Part shown: positions 7,537 through 14,173 of the stretch, piece by piece
Numbering within the stretch: the stretch's first letter is position 1
Layout: each line of letters starts with the position of its first letter
NCBI GenBank assembly: GCA_964431545.1
Contig: CAYSLC010000034.1
Location: forward strand, 1 to 33,367
Direction: 5' to 3'
From: CAYSLC01 sp964431545
GTDB taxonomy: Bacteria > Desulfobacterota > Desulfobacteria > Desulfobacterales > JAABSP01
Length of the DNA stretch: 33,367 nucleotides
Notes under the pieces: generated by a model
The model's input: only the letters and a program-made list of their open reading frames with translations
What the model was told of the DNA's origin: nothing
Database searches by the model: none
Program-made: the position numbers and the translations under genes

Positions 7537-9726
7537 ATGGATCGAAAGACCTCCACCGAAGCCCTGCGGCGACGGATCAAAGCCCTCGAGGCCGAAAACG
7601 AGGCCCTGCGGCGGAACGCCTCCCGCGACGACGACGCGGCGGCGCTCCTCCGGGGGATTCTGAAGCACTGCCCCTCGGCCATCTACGCCAAGGACCTCTC
7701 CGGCCGCTTTCTGTTCGCCAACGACAAGTTCGAGACCGCCTCCGGGTACACCCAAGACGAAATCATCGGGCGGACGGACCACCAGCTCTTTTCCGAACCC
7801 ATGGCAAAGATGTACGCGGCCGAGGACCGGGAAGTCCTTCGGACGGGAAAGCCGCTTCGGAAGGATAGGCAGATCGGCTACGGCGAGAAACGGAACTACT
7901 GGATCAAGACCAAGTTCCCCCTCCGCGACGAGCGGGGAAATCCCACGGGGGTCTGCGCCATCGCCACCAACATCACGGAACTCACGGAAGCCGAGGAGGC
8001 GCTCCGGTGGGAATCGACCGTCAACAAGGCCTCGGTGGATCTGGCCCGGGCCATCCTCTCGGCCGGCGAAAACCTGGAGACCATCACCCGGATCATTCTC
8101 GCCTACGCCCGACAGATCACGGACAGCCTCCACGGCTATGTCTCCATCATCGATCCGGAGACCGGCAACAACGTCAGTCTCACCCTGACCGCCATGATGG
8201 AAGACGGCCAATGCGGCGTAAAGGACGGCGGAATCATCTTTCCCGTGGGCGAAAACGGCTTCTATCCGACCCTCTGGGGACATTCGTTCAACACACGGGA
8301 GCCCTTTTTCACCAATGACCCGACCGCCCATCCGGCCTCCACGGGCCTACCCGAGGGGCACATCCGCCTGAACCGGTTTCTTTCGGTGCCGGTCCTGATC
8401 GAGGGCAAGCCCGGCGGGCAGATCGCCCTGGCCAATCCGTCGCGCGATTACACCGACAAGGACCTGGAGGCCGTCGAACAGCTCGGCGGCATGTACGCCC
8501 TGGCCCTCCACCGCCACCGGTACCAGGAGGAGCGGAGAAACCTCCAGCGGCTGGTGCAGCAATCCCAGAAACTGGAGTCCCTGGGGGTCCTGGCGGGGGG
8601 GATCGCCCACGACTTCAACAACATCCTCTTTCCCGTCATCGGCTATATCGAAATGTCGCTGGACCAGCTTCCCGGAGATCACCCCGTCCGGAGCTACCAG
8701 GTGGAGGCGTTGAAAGCCGCGGGCCGGGCCAGGGACCTGGTTCGGCAGATCCTGACCTTCAGCCGGAGGAGCGAGACGGAACTCCAGCCCCTTCGCTGCC
8801 AGCTGGTGGTCAAGGAGGTCCTCAAGCTGATGCGCTCCTCCCTTCCCTCCTACATCGAGATGGAACAGGAGATCGACGACGGGTGCGGGCCGATCCTGGG
8901 CGATCCCTCCCAGATCCACTCCATCGTGATGAACCTGTGCACCAACGCCGGCCACGCCATGCGGGAGGAGGGAGGCCGGCTCCGGGTGAGCCTCCGGGAG
9001 ACGGCGCTGTCCGAGGAGGCGGCGGAGCGGCTGGATCTCCCCCCGGGCCCCTATGTGCGGCTAACGGTGGCCGATACCGGCACCGGCATGGCGGAAGGGG
9101 TGATCGACCGGGTCTTCGAGCCGTACTTCACCACCAAGACCCAGGGAAAGGGCGTCGGCCTGGGGCTCTCGGTGGTCCACGGCATCGTCCGGAGCTACCG
9201 GGGAAACATCCGGGTATCGAGTGAACCGGGCAGGGGCACCACCTTCCGGATCTTCCTGCCCCGGCTCCGGGGGATGGCCCTCCCCCTGGAGGCGGAGGCC
9301 GATCATTCCCCCACCCCGGGCCGCGGAGAGCGGATCCTGGTGGTGGACGACGAGGCCCCCATCGCCGAGGTGGCGGAAAAGATGCTCGCCCAACTCGGCT
9401 ATCGGCCGACCACCTTCACCAGCAGCCCGGAAGCCCTGGAGCGCTTCCGCCAGGCCCCCGACGCCTTCGATCTGGTCCTCACGGACATGGCCATGCCCCA
9501 CCTCCGGGGCGATCGGCTCGCCGGGGAGATCATGGCCCTTAGACCCGATATCCCCGTGATCCTGTGCACCGGCTTCAGCGAGCGGATCTCGGCGGAAACC
9601 GCCGCCGGTCTGGGGATCCGGGAATTTCTCCTCAAACCCATGGGAAGAGATGAGCTGTCAAGGGTGATTCGCCGGGCCCTGGACGGCACGGGCGCGGGAC
9701 CGACGGGAACAGGAGAGAACAATTAG
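7537..9726 (+). CDS. PAS-GAF hybrid sensor histidine kinase with C-terminal receiver
   Basis: The protein has 729 residues. A short N-terminal coiled coil (about 1-30) is followed by a PAS domain (about 38-150, AIYAKDLSGRFLFAN), a GAF domain (about 160-325), a DHp helix of the LAGGIAHDFNN type with His358, an HATPase domain (N-box MNLCTNAGHAM 465-475, DTGTGM 513-518, GKGVGLGLSVVHGI 537-550) and a receiver with Asp650 (LTDMAMP) and Lys700. No membrane segment: a cytoplasmic sensor. The GIAHDFNN class often works with the attached receiver as phosphate sink or relay. Start 7537 was chosen over an in-frame upstream start at 7273 because GGGGGGAGAACGGAAA precedes it and the upstream part shows no domain. 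It is divergent from the three-kinase operon, so the four kinases may share signals. The next gene follows directly after its stop. Confidence 0.93.
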   Translation: MDRKTSTEALRRRIKALEAENEALRRNASRDDDAAALLRGILKHCPSAIYAKDLSGRFLFANDKFETASGYTQDEIIGRTDHQLFSEPMAKMYAAEDREVLRTGKPLRKDRQIGYGEKRNYWIKTKFPLRDERGNPTGVCAIATNITELTEAEEALRWESTVNKASVDLARAILSAGENLETITRIILAYARQITDSLHGYVSIIDPETGNNVSLTLTAMMEDGQCGVKDGGIIFPVGENGFYPTLWGHSFNTREPFFTNDPTAHPASTGLPEGHIRLNRFLSVPVLIEGKPGGQIALANPSRDYTDKDLEAVEQLGGMYALALHRHRYQEERRNLQRLVQQSQKLESLGVLAGGIAHDFNNILFPVIGYIEMSLDQLPGDHPVRSYQVEALKAAGRARDLVRQILTFSRRSETELQPLRCQLVVKEVLKLMRSSLPSYIEMEQEIDDGCGPILGDPSQIHSIVMNLCTNAGHAMREEGGRLRVSLRETALSEEAAERLDLPPGPYVRLTVADTGTGMAEGVIDRVFEPYFTTKTQGKGVGLGLSVVHGIVRSYRGNIRVSSEPGRGTTFRIFLPRLRGMALPLEAEADHSPTPGRGERILVVDDEAPIAEVAEKMLAQLGYRPTTFTSSPEALERFRQAPDAFDLVLTDMAMPHLRGDRLAGEIMALRPDIPVILCTGFSERISAETAAGLGIREFLLKPMGRDELSRVIRRALDGTGAGPTGTGENN

Positions 9727-10320
9727 ATGGCCGAACCCCAAGCCGACCGGACGAGCTTCACCGAGGAAGCGTATTTTCGATTGGACGATGAATCGGAGGA
9801 GCGGCTCACGTTCTTCCACGGGGAAATCTTTGCCATGGTCGGGGCCAGCTTCGAACACAATCAGATCTGCACCAACATCGGGGCTCACTTCAACCGGGTG
9901 CTGCCCGAATCCTGCTACACCGTGGGCGGTAGCATGCGCGTTCAGGTGGAAGCGCGGAAGCACGATACCTATCCGGATGTCCTGGTGGTCTGCGGCGAGC
10001 CCGAGTTCCTCGACGCCGAGAAGAGAACCACCCTTTTGAACCCGCTGCTGATTGCGGAGGTTCTATCGACCTCGACCCGGAATTTCGACCGGGGGGACAA
10101 ATTCGCCTCCTATCGAAACATTGAAACCCTGAAGCATTATCTGTTGGTGAGCCAATACGTCTTCCACGTGGAGCATTTCTACCAAAACGACCAGGGCCGT
10201 TGGGAGCTGGAGGAGAAGACCGATCCGGAGGAGACGGTGTTTCTGGACCACCTCGACTGCGATCTCCCCCTGGAGACCATCTACCGGAGAATCGGCCGCA
10301 TAAGGCAAAAATCCCGGTAG
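9727..10320 (+). CDS. Uma2 family (DUF820) restriction-endonuclease-like protein
   Basis: The protein has 197 residues, the usual size for Uma2 proteins, which have the PD-(D/E)xK nuclease fold and are abundant in cyanobacteria and other bacteria with poorly known roles. The family pattern is visible: an early helix with F-H-G-E-I (about 30-34), the core TYPDVLVVCGEPE with Asp84, the strand LLIAEVLSTST with Glu111, and D-R-G-D-K-F-x-x-Y-R (121-130). The start codon comes immediately after the TAG of the kinase gene, with only the 3' end of that gene as ribosome binding region, so translation is probably coupled. Co-transcription with a histidine kinase is unexplained. Family assignment is firm, function is not. 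Confidence 0.88.
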   Translation: MAEPQADRTSFTEEAYFRLDDESEERLTFFHGEIFAMVGASFEHNQICTNIGAHFNRVLPESCYTVGGSMRVQVEARKHDTYPDVLVVCGEPEFLDAEKRTTLLNPLLIAEVLSTSTRNFDRGDKFASYRNIETLKHYLLVSQYVFHVEHFYQNDQGRWELEEKTDPEETVFLDHLDCDLPLETIYRRIGRIRQKSR

Positions 10321-10403
10321 AGGGCCTTTTGCACCGTCGGGCCGGCGTTTCGGCTCCCCTGTATGGGTCGAGCGGTGGGCCGCCGGCGGGAGGTGTTAAA
10401 TCT

Positions 10404-10431
10404 TTGACACATTCCAAGGGTTTTTTATAAA
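10404..10431 (+). promoter_or_regulatory. Sigma-70-type promoter in the gene-free region after the Uma2 gene
   Basis: TTGACA (10404-10409) is a perfect -35 and TATAAA (10426-10431) a good -10 with a 16-base spacer inside a T/A-rich stretch. No plus-strand coding region follows before the terminator at 10602-10629, so a transcript from here would be a non-coding RNA of about 190 bases. Confidence 0.5.
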
Positions 10432-10471
10432 TTTTTTTTATAGTCGGCGGGCGGACCGGCGAAAGACCCCA

Positions 10472-10579
10472 TCATCGAATATGGATGTAACCCGTTGCAA
10501 TGTAACAATTTAATGCTTCATTGACCATCTTGGCACACCCCTTGCTATATCTAATGGCGGGTTTCATCTGTTTCTCCAT
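10472..10579 (-). CDS. Short ORF (35 aa) with strong ribosome binding site, antisense to the small-RNA candidate
   Basis: ATG at 10579 is preceded by AAAGGAGGGAAACGAAA, a near-perfect Shine-Dalgarno with suitable spacing. The peptide begins MEKQMKPAIRYSKGCAK and ends GYIHIR; it is basic, with two cysteines, and uses AT-rich codons unlike the neighbouring genes. It lies 49 bases behind the SemiSWEET stop on the same strand, separated by the hairpin 10602-10625, which has no U-run in this direction. No family recognised. It overlaps the sigma-54 promoter and the predicted plus-strand RNA, so either both strands are used or one reading is coincidental. Confidence 0.35.
   Translation of the reverse strand: MEKQMKPAIRYSKGCAKMVNEALNCYIATGYIHIR
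10531..10546 (+). promoter_or_regulatory. Consensus sigma-54 promoter (-24/-12)
   Basis: TGGCAC-N5-TTGCT fits the RpoN consensus TGGCAC-N5-TTGCW exactly. Transcription would begin near 10557. The sequence upstream contains two TGTAAC copies 15 bp apart (10486-10491, 10501-10506), a possible activator site. An overlapping weak sigma-70 reading (TTGACC, 17 bases, GCTATA) is also possible. Confidence 0.65.
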
Positions 10580-10629
10580 TTTCGTTTCCCTCCTTTGTTT
10601 AGGGTGGCCTTGGCCGAGGCCACCCTTTT
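10557..10629 (+). ncRNA. Candidate sigma-54-dependent small RNA, about 70 nt
   Basis: The stretch from the predicted RpoN start near 10557 to the T-run of an intrinsic terminator (10602-10629) has no plus-strand ORF. The first 45 bases are almost all pyrimidine and include CCCTCCTTT, complementary to a Shine-Dalgarno sequence, followed by a stable hairpin with a T-tail. That is the build of a trans-acting, translation-blocking small RNA. The anti-Shine-Dalgarno segment could pair with AAGGAGGG in front of the P460 gene (start 12249), but such matches are common. The alternative is that the pyrimidine stretch is only the complement of the ribosome binding site of a minus-strand short ORF (10472-10579). 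Confidence 0.45.
10602..10629 (+). terminator. Intrinsic terminator
   Basis: A 9-bp stem GGGTGGCCT/AGGCCACCC (10602-10610, 10617-10625) with a six-base loop is followed by TTTT on the plus strand. It ends plus-strand transcription from the Uma2 gene or from the promoters upstream and abuts the stop codon of the convergent SemiSWEET gene. On the minus strand no U-run follows. Confidence 0.8.
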
Positions 10630-10913
10630 CATTTGGCCCCGCCGCCTTCTTTTTTCCGCCGTAAATCCTGGATCTTCATCCCCACGATGGGCAGCCACAG
10701 GGCCACGCCCAGGAAGTTGAAGCAGATGATGGGCAGCGAATCGATGATGATGCCGTAGATTCCCCAGGTGGTGAGCCCGGAGACCAGCATCAGCATGAAT
10801 TTCAGGTCGATGCTCGCCACGTCCTTGGTGGTGTAGGAGTAGTATAGCTGGGGAAATGCGCTGAAGGTGGTCAGAAACCCCGCCACAAATCCCAGGATGT
10901 CGATCCAGGACAT
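10629..10913 (-). CDS. SemiSWEET-type (PQ-loop repeat) transporter
   Basis: The protein has 94 residues from the chosen start and three hydrophobic helices, the size and topology of bacterial SemiSWEETs, which dimerise to form a sugar-permeation path in the inner membrane. The PQ-loop signature is FSAFPQLYYSYTTKDVASI, with the conserved Pro-Gln and following Ser; the tail is basic (RRKKEGGG). ATG at 10913 is preferred because it begins the MSWIDILGFVAG helix directly behind GAGGAG; a start 36 bases upstream adds a polar extension without a good site. Family SemiSWEETs carry sugars, but the substrate here is not predictable. The upstream same-strand gene starts at 11445. Confidence 0.85.
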   Translation of the reverse strand: MSWIDILGFVAGFLTTFSAFPQLYYSYTTKDVASIDLKFMLMLVSGLTTWGIYGIIIDSLPIICFNFLGVALWLPIVGMKIQDLRRKKEGGGAK

Positions 10914-11004
10914 GATCTCCTCTCGGTTTCGCGGTGATGCAGCCGGCATCCCGTTTCAGGCAAACCGGACGGTTTTTGGAAAAGGGGGGAACCCTTTCCG
11001 GATT

Positions 11005-11445
11005 TCAGCAGGCCCCGGATTCTTCCGGCGGGGTCAGCGGCGGCTTGTCCGCCTTGCCCCGGACCCAGTTGGCGGAGTCGAGCACCCGCTTATGGCAGAC
11101 GATCCGGCGGATCATATCGGGCTTGCCGGGAAAATCGAACAGGGCAAGGGCCACCGCGATGGTCAGGATCCCCTGGCCGGGGAGCACCAGCATCGCCAGC
11201 CCCCCCAGTAGAAGCACCGCGGCGAGGAGATTCTTGACCACCCGATAGAGGGTGTCGTTGGGCAGAATCTTCTTGACGAGGCCGTGGCGTTCGGGCCGTT
11301 CCGGATGGACCAGGTAATCGGTCGGCAGGTTGATGAGGATCATGGGCAGGGCCACCAGACTCACCACAAAGATCACCAGCGAGAAAATGCCCATCCCCCA
11401 GATCAGCGTCTCATTGGATTTGATAAAGGTTTCGATCCATTCCAT
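11005..11445 (-). CDS. PGPGW-type membrane protein
   Basis: The protein has 146 residues. There are hydrophobic segments at about 16-41 and 70-105, and the second contains VLPGQGILTIAVALALFDFPGK, which resembles the PGPGW domain (a two-helix inner-membrane unit named after its Pro-Gly-Pro-Gly-Trp motif), with Gln replacing the second Pro. A polar loop (LPTDYLVHPERPERHG) lies between. The start at 11445 has GAGGGAGAG upstream; the 28 codons before it are polar and unlikely to be translated. No biochemical role is established for the family. It may be co-transcribed with the SemiSWEET gene downstream (gap 91 bases). Confidence 0.7.
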   Translation of the reverse strand: MEWIETFIKSNETLIWGMGIFSLVIFVVSLVALPMILINLPTDYLVHPERPERHGLVKKILPNDTLYRVVKNLLAAVLLLGGLAMLVLPGQGILTIAVALALFDFPGKPDMIRRIVCHKRVLDSANWVRGKADKPPLTPPEESGAC

Positions 11446-11595
11446 CGGCTCTCCCTCGGTCCTATCGGGTTTTGGTTTATCTTTCGTACATCGCTTCGCC
11501 TGCCCAACGCTCCCTCGGGAAAAGAGCATACCGGAACGGCCGTCAAAACGCCATACGGTTTTGACCCCATTTCGCTCGATATTTCAGGGGACTTT

Positions 11596-11674
11596 CCCCG
11601 GCCGCGGAGCCGGGGATTTCAGGGGGGATGCTTCCGGCGCAACGCGCCGTTTCCGGCGGGAATCACGCCGGAAA
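11596..11674. repeat. Three consecutive GC-rich hairpins in the intergenic region
   Basis: CCCCGGC/GCCGGGG (11596-11602, 11609-11615), CGGCGC/GCGCCG (11635-11640, 11644-11649) and TTTCCGGCG/CGCCGGAAA (11650-11658, 11666-11674) follow each other, flanked by a direct repeat ATTTCAGGGG (11581-11590, 11616-11625). The last stem overlaps the first bases of the terminator stem at 11670. No gene lies in 11446-11757. Confidence 0.5.
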
Positions 11675-11717
11675 AGCGGCGGCCAGGGACCGCCCGGTCC
11701 CCGGCCCGCCGCTTTTC
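11670..11717 (-). terminator. Long terminator hairpin behind the P460 gene
   Basis: GGAAAAGCGGCGG and CCGCCGCTTTTCC (11670-11682 and 11705-11717) enclose a nearly continuous GC-rich stem with inner GGGACC-GCCC-GGTCCC. Read on the minus strand it starts about 40 bases after the P460 stop codon and its 3' arm ends in CTTTTCC. The symmetry gives the plus strand the same signal. Confidence 0.65.
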
Positions 11718-11757
11718 CGTCTTCGGATGGATGGTGGGTGGAATTTTCGAAAAGGCC

Positions 11758-12249
11758 CTACTTGGGCTCGGTGAAAAGCCAGTCCTGGTCCTGTTTCACG
11801 CCATGGCACTTGATGCAGCCGTCGGGCTTGCCGGCGGCCATGACCTTGCCGTCCGGACCGTATTTGCCCCAGAACCAGTCGCCGGCCTCGGGGTTGTACC
11901 CCTTCACCTTGTACATGGGGGTGACGGCCATGAGGGTCTTTTTGTCCTTGCCGTAGTTCTCCTTGACCAGGATGGCCCCCTCCGGCATCTCCGTCTTTCC
12001 GGCCTTGGCCGCCTCGATGGCGACATCGTTGGCGTAGAGTTTCAGATAGGCCCCGTGGGGGCTCTTTCCGGGGTAGATGCCGTCGTAGCCGGGCCAGTGA
12101 TCCCAATCGGTATACGGGTTCTTTTCACTGATGTAGTTCCAGAACTTCTCCGGATCCGTGGGCGGCATCCCCTCTTCCGCAATGGAGAGGGGGAGCGCGG
12201 CCACGGACAACAGGAGAACCGCCAGGGCCGTCGTCGTCAGGTGTTTCAT
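11758..12249 (-). CDS. Cytochrome P460 family secreted heme protein
   Basis: The protein has 163 residues. A signal peptide (1-24; LAVLLLSVAALPLSIA) exports it to the periplasm. The mature part matches the cytochrome P460 family: FWNYISEKNPYTDW, PHGAYLKLYANDVA, MPEGAILVKENYG, GDWFWGKYGPDG, and a single c-type heme site CIKCHG (Cys145, Cys148, His149). In characterised members a lysine cross-links to the heme and the enzyme oxidises hydroxylamine; Lys70 in the PHGAYLK segment is a candidate by position but I cannot prove it. Related proteins in anaerobes have no proven substrate, so nitrogen-oxide or hydroxylamine detoxification is only a suggestion. ATG 12249 is preceded by AAGGAGGG at ideal spacing. 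It is divergent from the DUF2231-cytochrome c gene. Confidence 0.85.
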   Translation of the reverse strand: MKHLTTTALAVLLLSVAALPLSIAEEGMPPTDPEKFWNYISEKNPYTDWDHWPGYDGIYPGKSPHGAYLKLYANDVAIEAAKAGKTEMPEGAILVKENYGKDKKTLMAVTPMYKVKGYNPEAGDWFWGKYGPDGKVMAAGKPDGCIKCHGVKQDQDWLFTEPK

Positions 12250-12293
12250 ATCGTCCCTCCTTGACATCGTTAAAAGGTTGCCGTTCCAAGAAG

Positions 12294-12323
12294 AGTATAC
12301 GGAACAGCGAATTTATTTGGCAA
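12294..12323 (-). promoter_or_regulatory. Sigma-70-type promoter for the P460 gene
   Basis: On the minus strand TTGCCA (12323-12318) and TATACT (12299-12294) are separated by 18 bases. Transcription would start about 40 bases before the start codon. Confidence 0.5.
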
Positions 12324-12364
12324 GCAATTTTCCGTAAAAAATTGAAATCGATAACAAAAGGGGA

Positions 12365-12393
12365 TTGACAGGGGGGACGGGGTGGGCTAAGCA
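12365..12393 (+). promoter_or_regulatory. Possible promoter for the cytochrome/PilZ/chemoreceptor gene run
   Basis: A perfect -35 TTGACA (12365-12370) is followed after 17 bases by a weak -10, TAAGCA (12388-12393). It sits in the 209-base divergent spacer with the P460 promoter, so both genes could be regulated together. Confidence 0.35.
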
Positions 12394-12458
12394 TAAAGTT
12401 CATCGACATCCGAATCGGCAGCAGCACGACCCGATCGAATCGCCTGAAAGGGGCCGCC

Positions 12459-13214
12459 ATGTTCGAATCCATCTACCAGTTCCTGGGGAATCTCGGCTAC
12501 CACCATCCCCTCCACCCCACCCTCACCCACGCGCCCATCGGACTCACCATCGGCGCCTTCGTCTTCGGAATCATCGGGCTGATCAGCGGCGAGGGATACC
12601 TTCGGACCGCTCGGCGATGCGCCGTTCTGGCCCTCATCGCCGCCCCGCCCACCATCCTGCTGGGGGTCATGGACTGGCAGCACTATTACAAAGGCGCGTT
12701 CCTCTTCCCCATCGTGGCCAAGCTGATCCTGGCCCTGCTTCTGCTCCTCTTTCTCACCCTGGGGATCGTCAAAGGGGTGAAGGGCGGCCCGACGGCCAGG
12801 AGCCCGGTCCTCTTTTACACCTTCTGCCTGGGCCTTGTGATCCTCCTGGGATACTTCGGGGGGGAGATGGTCTACGGGAAAAAAGCGGCGCCCGGCCGGG
12901 CCGAGGCCACGGGCGAAGCGGCCGGGGGGACCGGCGAGCCCGCGGAGGGCGCCGCCGGCGATGCCGCCGCAAAGGGCGCGGAGATCTTCGAGGCCAACTG
13001 CGCCGCTTGCCACCACACGGACACCACGGAGACCAAGATCGGGCCGGGGCTTGCCGGCCTCTTCGACGGCGGGCCGCTGCCCGTGAGCGGCCGCCCGGTG
13101 TCGGCCGGGACGGTCCGGGAGCAGATCCGGAGCCCGTACGAGAACATGCCGGCTTTCCCCGACATGCCGGAGGCGGAGGTGGACGACTTGATCGCCTATT
13201 TGAAGGGACTTTGA
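12459..13214 (+). CDS. DUF2231 membrane protein fused to a c-type cytochrome domain
   Basis: The protein has 251 residues. The N-terminal half has four hydrophobic helices (about 24-44, 54-72, 81-105, 117-135) starting with the DUF2231 signature HPLHPTLTHAPIGLTIG. A flexible Ala/Gly/Glu linker (about 142-172) leads to a class I cytochrome c domain with CAACHH (Cys181, Cys184, His185), IGPGLAGLF and a Met axial ligand in ENMPAFPDM (Met230 or Met236), ending DDLIAYLKGL. The heme domain should face the periplasm. The histidines of the membrane part could bind heme b in related proteins, but that is inference. It probably passes electrons between the quinone pool or membrane and periplasmic carriers; the divergent P460 gene is a possible partner. 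Ribosome site GAAAGGGG precedes the start. Confidence 0.88.
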   Translation: MFESIYQFLGNLGYHHPLHPTLTHAPIGLTIGAFVFGIIGLISGEGYLRTARRCAVLALIAAPPTILLGVMDWQHYYKGAFLFPIVAKLILALLLLLFLTLGIVKGVKGGPTARSPVLFYTFCLGLVILLGYFGGEMVYGKKAAPGRAEATGEAAGGTGEPAEGAAGDAAAKGAEIFEANCAACHHTDTTETKIGPGLAGLFDGGPLPVSGRPVSAGTVREQIRSPYENMPAFPDMPEAEVDDLIAYLKGL

Positions 13215-13229
13215 CCGGAGCGAAAGACG

Positions 13230-13601
13230 ATGATCAGTGAACCCCAGGACGCGGAACGCAGGGCGTTCCACCGGATCGAGCGGCGGCTGCCCTTCGAGGT
13301 CCGACGGGACGGGGCGGCCCTCTCCGCCGAGACCATCAACCTGAGCTGCAACGGCGCCTACTGCAAGATCGACGGCGAAATCCCGGAGATGACCAGTCTC
13401 CGGATCACCCTGGCCCTGCCCGACGGGGACGGGGCCGCCGACGATCCCGCCCAGTGGCTGGACTGCGAGGGGATCGTGGTCCGGTCGGAATCGGACCCCT
13501 CGGAAAACGGCGCCAGCCGCATCGCCATCTTCTTCCACCAGATGGAGGCGGACCAGCGGGACCGGATCCGGCGGTACATCGAAAGACGCCGCCCCGTCTG
13601 A
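13230..13601 (+). CDS. PilZ domain protein (c-di-GMP binding)
   Basis: The protein has 123 residues, a stand-alone PilZ domain. The two c-di-GMP motifs are present: R-x-x-x-R (Arg11-Arg15 in RRAFHR, with further arginines to 19) and N-x-S-x-x-G (Asn37-Ser39-Gly42 in INLSCNGAYC). The rest is a beta-barrel ending in a helix (QMEADQRDRIRRYIERR), as usual. Such proteins transmit the c-di-GMP level to a partner, often in motility or envelope control. It lies 15 bases behind the cytochrome gene and three genes upstream of a chemoreceptor. No diguanylate cyclase is encoded in the window. Confidence 0.9.
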   Translation: MISEPQDAERRAFHRIERRLPFEVRRDGAALSAETINLSCNGAYCKIDGEIPEMTSLRITLALPDGDGAADDPAQWLDCEGIVVRSESDPSENGASRIAIFFHQMEADQRDRIRRYIERRRPV

Positions 13602-14086
13602 GCCCGTCGTCAACCGCCGCTGTTTCGTCGATTCCCGCGGGCGCCGCCGGCACCTACGTTTTGATTCTGGCGCTTGCCCGGCCCCGGCGGATCGAAGTGG
13701 GGCGGCTCGGCGAGCACCGGTTCCCCAAAGGGGCGTACGCTTATGTGGGCAGCGCCCTGGGTCCCGGCGGACTCCGGGCCCGGGTCGGGCGCCATCTCGA
13801 AACCGGCCGCCGGCTCCGGTGGCACATCGACTACCTGCGCCGGGCGGCCGACGTCCGGCAGGTCTGGACCGGCATCCACAACCGGCGCCTGGAGCACCGA
13901 TGGGCGTCGATCCTGGCCCGGATGGACGGGGCCGCCATCCCCGCGGCCCGGTTCGGCGCCTCCGACTGCCGGTGCCCGGCACACCTCTTCCGGTTCCCGG
14001 ACATCCCCTCGTTTACGGAATTCAAAAAAAGGGCTATGATGCTCTCGTCCGAAACCGGGGGCGTGGCGCGGATCCGCATCCCCTAA
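13598..14086 (+). CDS. GIY-YIG nuclease family protein (DUF123 type), start uncertain
   Basis: The reading frame matches the DUF123 branch of GIY-YIG proteins: GTYVLILAL (the GIY strand), YAYVGSALGPGGLRARVGRHL (the YIG part with catalytic-type Arg), WHIDYLR, and a C-terminal DCRCPAHLFRF typical of the group. Family members are often fused to or encoded near endonuclease III; here that enzyme lies 16 kb away. No ATG, GTG or TTG lies between the end of the PilZ gene and the GTYVL core; only an ATG at 13454, deep inside the PilZ gene, or a CTG overlapping its stop (13598) or an ATT (13631) would serve. The coordinate given is the CTG. Translation may be coupled to PilZ. About 155 residues. Confidence 0.75.
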   Translation: MSPSSTAAVSSIPAGAAGTYVLILALARPRRIEVGRLGEHRFPKGAYAYVGSALGPGGLRARVGRHLETGRRLRWHIDYLRRAADVRQVWTGIHNRRLEHRWASILARMDGAAIPAARFGASDCRCPAHLFRFPDIPSFTEFKKRAMMLSSETGGVARIRIP

Positions 14087-14099
14087 GGGAGGAACGAGC

Positions 14100-14162
14100 A
14101 TGGAGCGGCTGACCGGAAAAGGAGACCGAACGGGCCGACGCGGGGCCGGGGAGACCCCCTGA
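14100..14162 (+). CDS. 20-codon ORF with strong ribosome binding site before the chemoreceptor
   Basis: ATG at 14100 follows AGGGAGGAACGAGC, a strong site with good spacing. The peptide begins MERLTGKGDR and is basic and Gly/Arg rich. It ends 11 bases before the chemoreceptor start, so it may be a leader whose translation opens the next ribosome site. No homology is claimed. Confidence 0.3.
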   Translation: MERLTGKGDRTGRRGAGETP

Positions 14163-14173
14163 AAGGGAGCGCC

